NCBI GenBank assembly: GCA_001803705.1
Contig: MHDY01000114.1
Location: 1 to 5,230 of the forward strand
DNA length: 5,230 nt
Direction: 5' to 3'
Source of the DNA: Nitrospirae bacterium GWC2_56_14
Lineage (GTDB): Bacteria > Nitrospirota > UBA9217
The notes under the pieces were generated by a model that was not told where the DNA came from, ran no database searches, and saw only the letters and a program-made list of their open reading frames with translations. The position numbers were made by a program, and so were the translations under genes. The number at the start of each line of letters is the position of its first letter. Positions within the stretch are counted from its first letter, which is position 1. Of the stretch, positions 4,196-5,230 are shown piece after piece.

Positions 4196-5230
4196 TCAGC
4201 TTTTGACCGCCTGTACGGCCCCGGTCCGCGGGGTCCGCTGCTTAGCCCGCTTTTCCACGAACTCCATAAACCCCTTCCGGACCAGCACTTCCAGGACCTT
4301 CCGGGCGCTCGCCTCAGGATTCGCGGCAACAGTATCGAGGCAGAGCTCCGGCGAACAGGGCGGTTCATAAACATCGTCAACCCCGGTAAAGCCGGTGATC
4401 CGGCCTTGTTTCGCCATGGTGTACATTCCCTTCACATCCCGTACTTCGCAGACAGACACAGGCGTGTTCACGAAGACCTCGATGAACCGGTCCCCGCCTA
4501 TCATGGAGCGGACCTGGTCCCTGGCCGACGCATAGGGGCTGATAAGCGCACAGATCACGACGCCCTCGTGCCGGACCACTTCTGATGCCACGAACCCGAC
4601 GCGCAGGATGTTCGTGATCCGGTCCTCCTTGCTGAAGCCCAGCCCTTTGGTGAGGTGCGTTCTGACCACATCGCCGTCAAGGACCGTCACCCGCCTGCCC
4701 GATGACAGGAGAAGGGGTGCGAGGACATCGGCGATCGTCGACTTGCCGGAGCTCGGCAGCCCGGTGAGCCAGATGCAGAATCCCTGGCGGGTCTTGGCCG
4801 GATGAGCGTCGAACAGGATCTGCGCCACCTCCGGGTAAGTGAACCATTCAGGCAGCCGCTTGCCCTGGAACAAGGAATCTTCGATCACGGTCGTGGCCGA
4901 TACGCGCACGTACTCTTCTGCGCCATGCGCCACACGGTCAGATTCCTCATAGCGGTTGCCGCCGGGCAGATAGACCATTTCCCGGTGGGGGATCATATGC
5001 ACGCCGATCTCTGCCTCGTGGGCGCGAAACAGCCCCTGCACGTCCCGCGACGCGTAAAAGGTGCTCCTGGGGGAATCAGTTCCGGGGCCGTGGGGATCGC
5101 GGCCGATGATGAAATAGTTCGCGCCGTAGTTCCGGTTGATGATCCCATGCCACAGTCCCGCGCGCGGCCCCGCCATGCGAACTGCGAGCGGCATCAGGTT
5201 CAGCAGCGTCTCCCCTGGATCATAGTAATT
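4196..5230 (-). CDS. sat-cysC: Bifunctional ATP sulfurylase/APS kinase, C-terminal part (start outside window)
   Basis: The frame is open to the right edge; 344 residues are visible, numbered here from the edge. Residues 1-150 are the C-terminal half of ATP sulfurylase (sulfate + ATP to APS): NYYDPGE (1-7), PLAVRMAGPR (14-23), then NYGANYFIIGRDPHGPG (34-50) with the GRD arginine that contacts substrate in the family, and LPEWFTYPEVA (126-136). Residues about 150-322 are APS kinase (APS + ATP to PAPS): P-loop GLPSSGKST (157-165), LDGDVVR (184-190), GFSKEDR (198-204), ISPY (230-233) with the active-site Ser231, KGMY (267-270) and FTGVDDVYEPP (281-291). The kinase looks fully active. The last 20 residues are a basic tail. 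The upstream HxxH site of ATP sulfurylase lies outside the window. The order Sat then CysC is that of the bacterial and Aquifex fusion, opposite to animal PAPS synthases. It leads the transporter and sulfotransferase genes, so its product PAPS probably feeds the sulfotransferase. Confidence 0.93.
   Translation of the reverse strand, partial: NYYDPGETLLNLMPLAVRMAGPRAGLWHGIINRNYGANYFIIGRDPHGPGTDSPRSTFYASRDVQGLFRAHEAEIGVHMIPHREMVYLPGGNRYEESDRVAHGAEEYVRVSATTVIEDSLFQGKRLPEWFTYPEVAQILFDAHPAKTRQGFCIWLTGLPSSGKSTIADVLAPLLLSSGRRVTVLDGDVVRTHLTKGLGFSKEDRITNILRVGFVASEVVRHEGVVICALISPYASARDQVRSMIGGDRFIEVFVNTPVSVCEVRDVKGMYTMAKQGRITGFTGVDDVYEPPCSPELCLDTVAANPEASARKVLEVLVRKGFMEFVEKRAKQRTPRTGAVQAVKS

Noticed and set aside
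4165..4380. A 72-codon N-terminal extension of the CHR transporter frame.
   Set aside because: It overlaps the 3' end of the clearly real sat-cysC gene in another frame, is Arg/Ser/Trp-rich and unlike the family, while ATG 4164 has a proper Shine-Dalgarno site.

Overview
This window looks like a bacterial chromosome segment of moderate to high G+C. Gene families and style suggest a Gram-negative environmental anaerobe, of the kind found in Nitrospirota or the former Deltaproteobacteria. That placement is an impression from protein flavour (short CobO, Nth and fused Sat-CysC), not a computed result.

The left part (1-1580) reads rightward. It holds the last 44 codons of a membrane protein, then an AT-rich gap with a nested inverted repeat and a short 8-nt-period repeat. 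Next come endonuclease III (nth, base excision repair) and a corrinoid adenosyltransferase of the CobO/BtuR family (adenosylcobalamin formation). The last two are 77 nt apart and could share a transcript, although their functions are unrelated.

Positions 1581-1800 separate convergent transcription units. There is a good leftward intrinsic terminator at 1647-1674 (hairpin plus seven T on the minus strand) and a second hairpin at 1713-1758 that suits rightward transcription. I see no gene there. No gene-free stretch in the window exceeds 300 bases.

The right part (1801-5230) reads leftward as a compact three-gene group. In transcription order it is: the C-terminal part of a fused ATP sulfurylase/APS kinase (Sat-CysC, cut by the window edge), a two-domain CHR-family (chromate/sulfate-type) transporter, and a PAPS-type sulfotransferase. 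Gaps are 31 and 66 nt. Together they make a coherent sulfation module: the fused enzyme would convert sulfate and ATP to APS and then PAPS, the CHR protein could move sulfate or a related oxyanion, and the sulfotransferase would pass the sulfuryl group to an unknown acceptor. No PAPS/APS reductase or sulfite reductase gene is visible, so the local context favours sulfation over assimilation. The link between these three genes is the most interesting point here.

Sequence-level oddities include a His in place of the second [4Fe-4S] cysteine of Nth, a nine-G run beside a 16-bp perfect palindrome inside the transporter gene, and several departures from the usual motifs in the visible ATP sulfurylase part.
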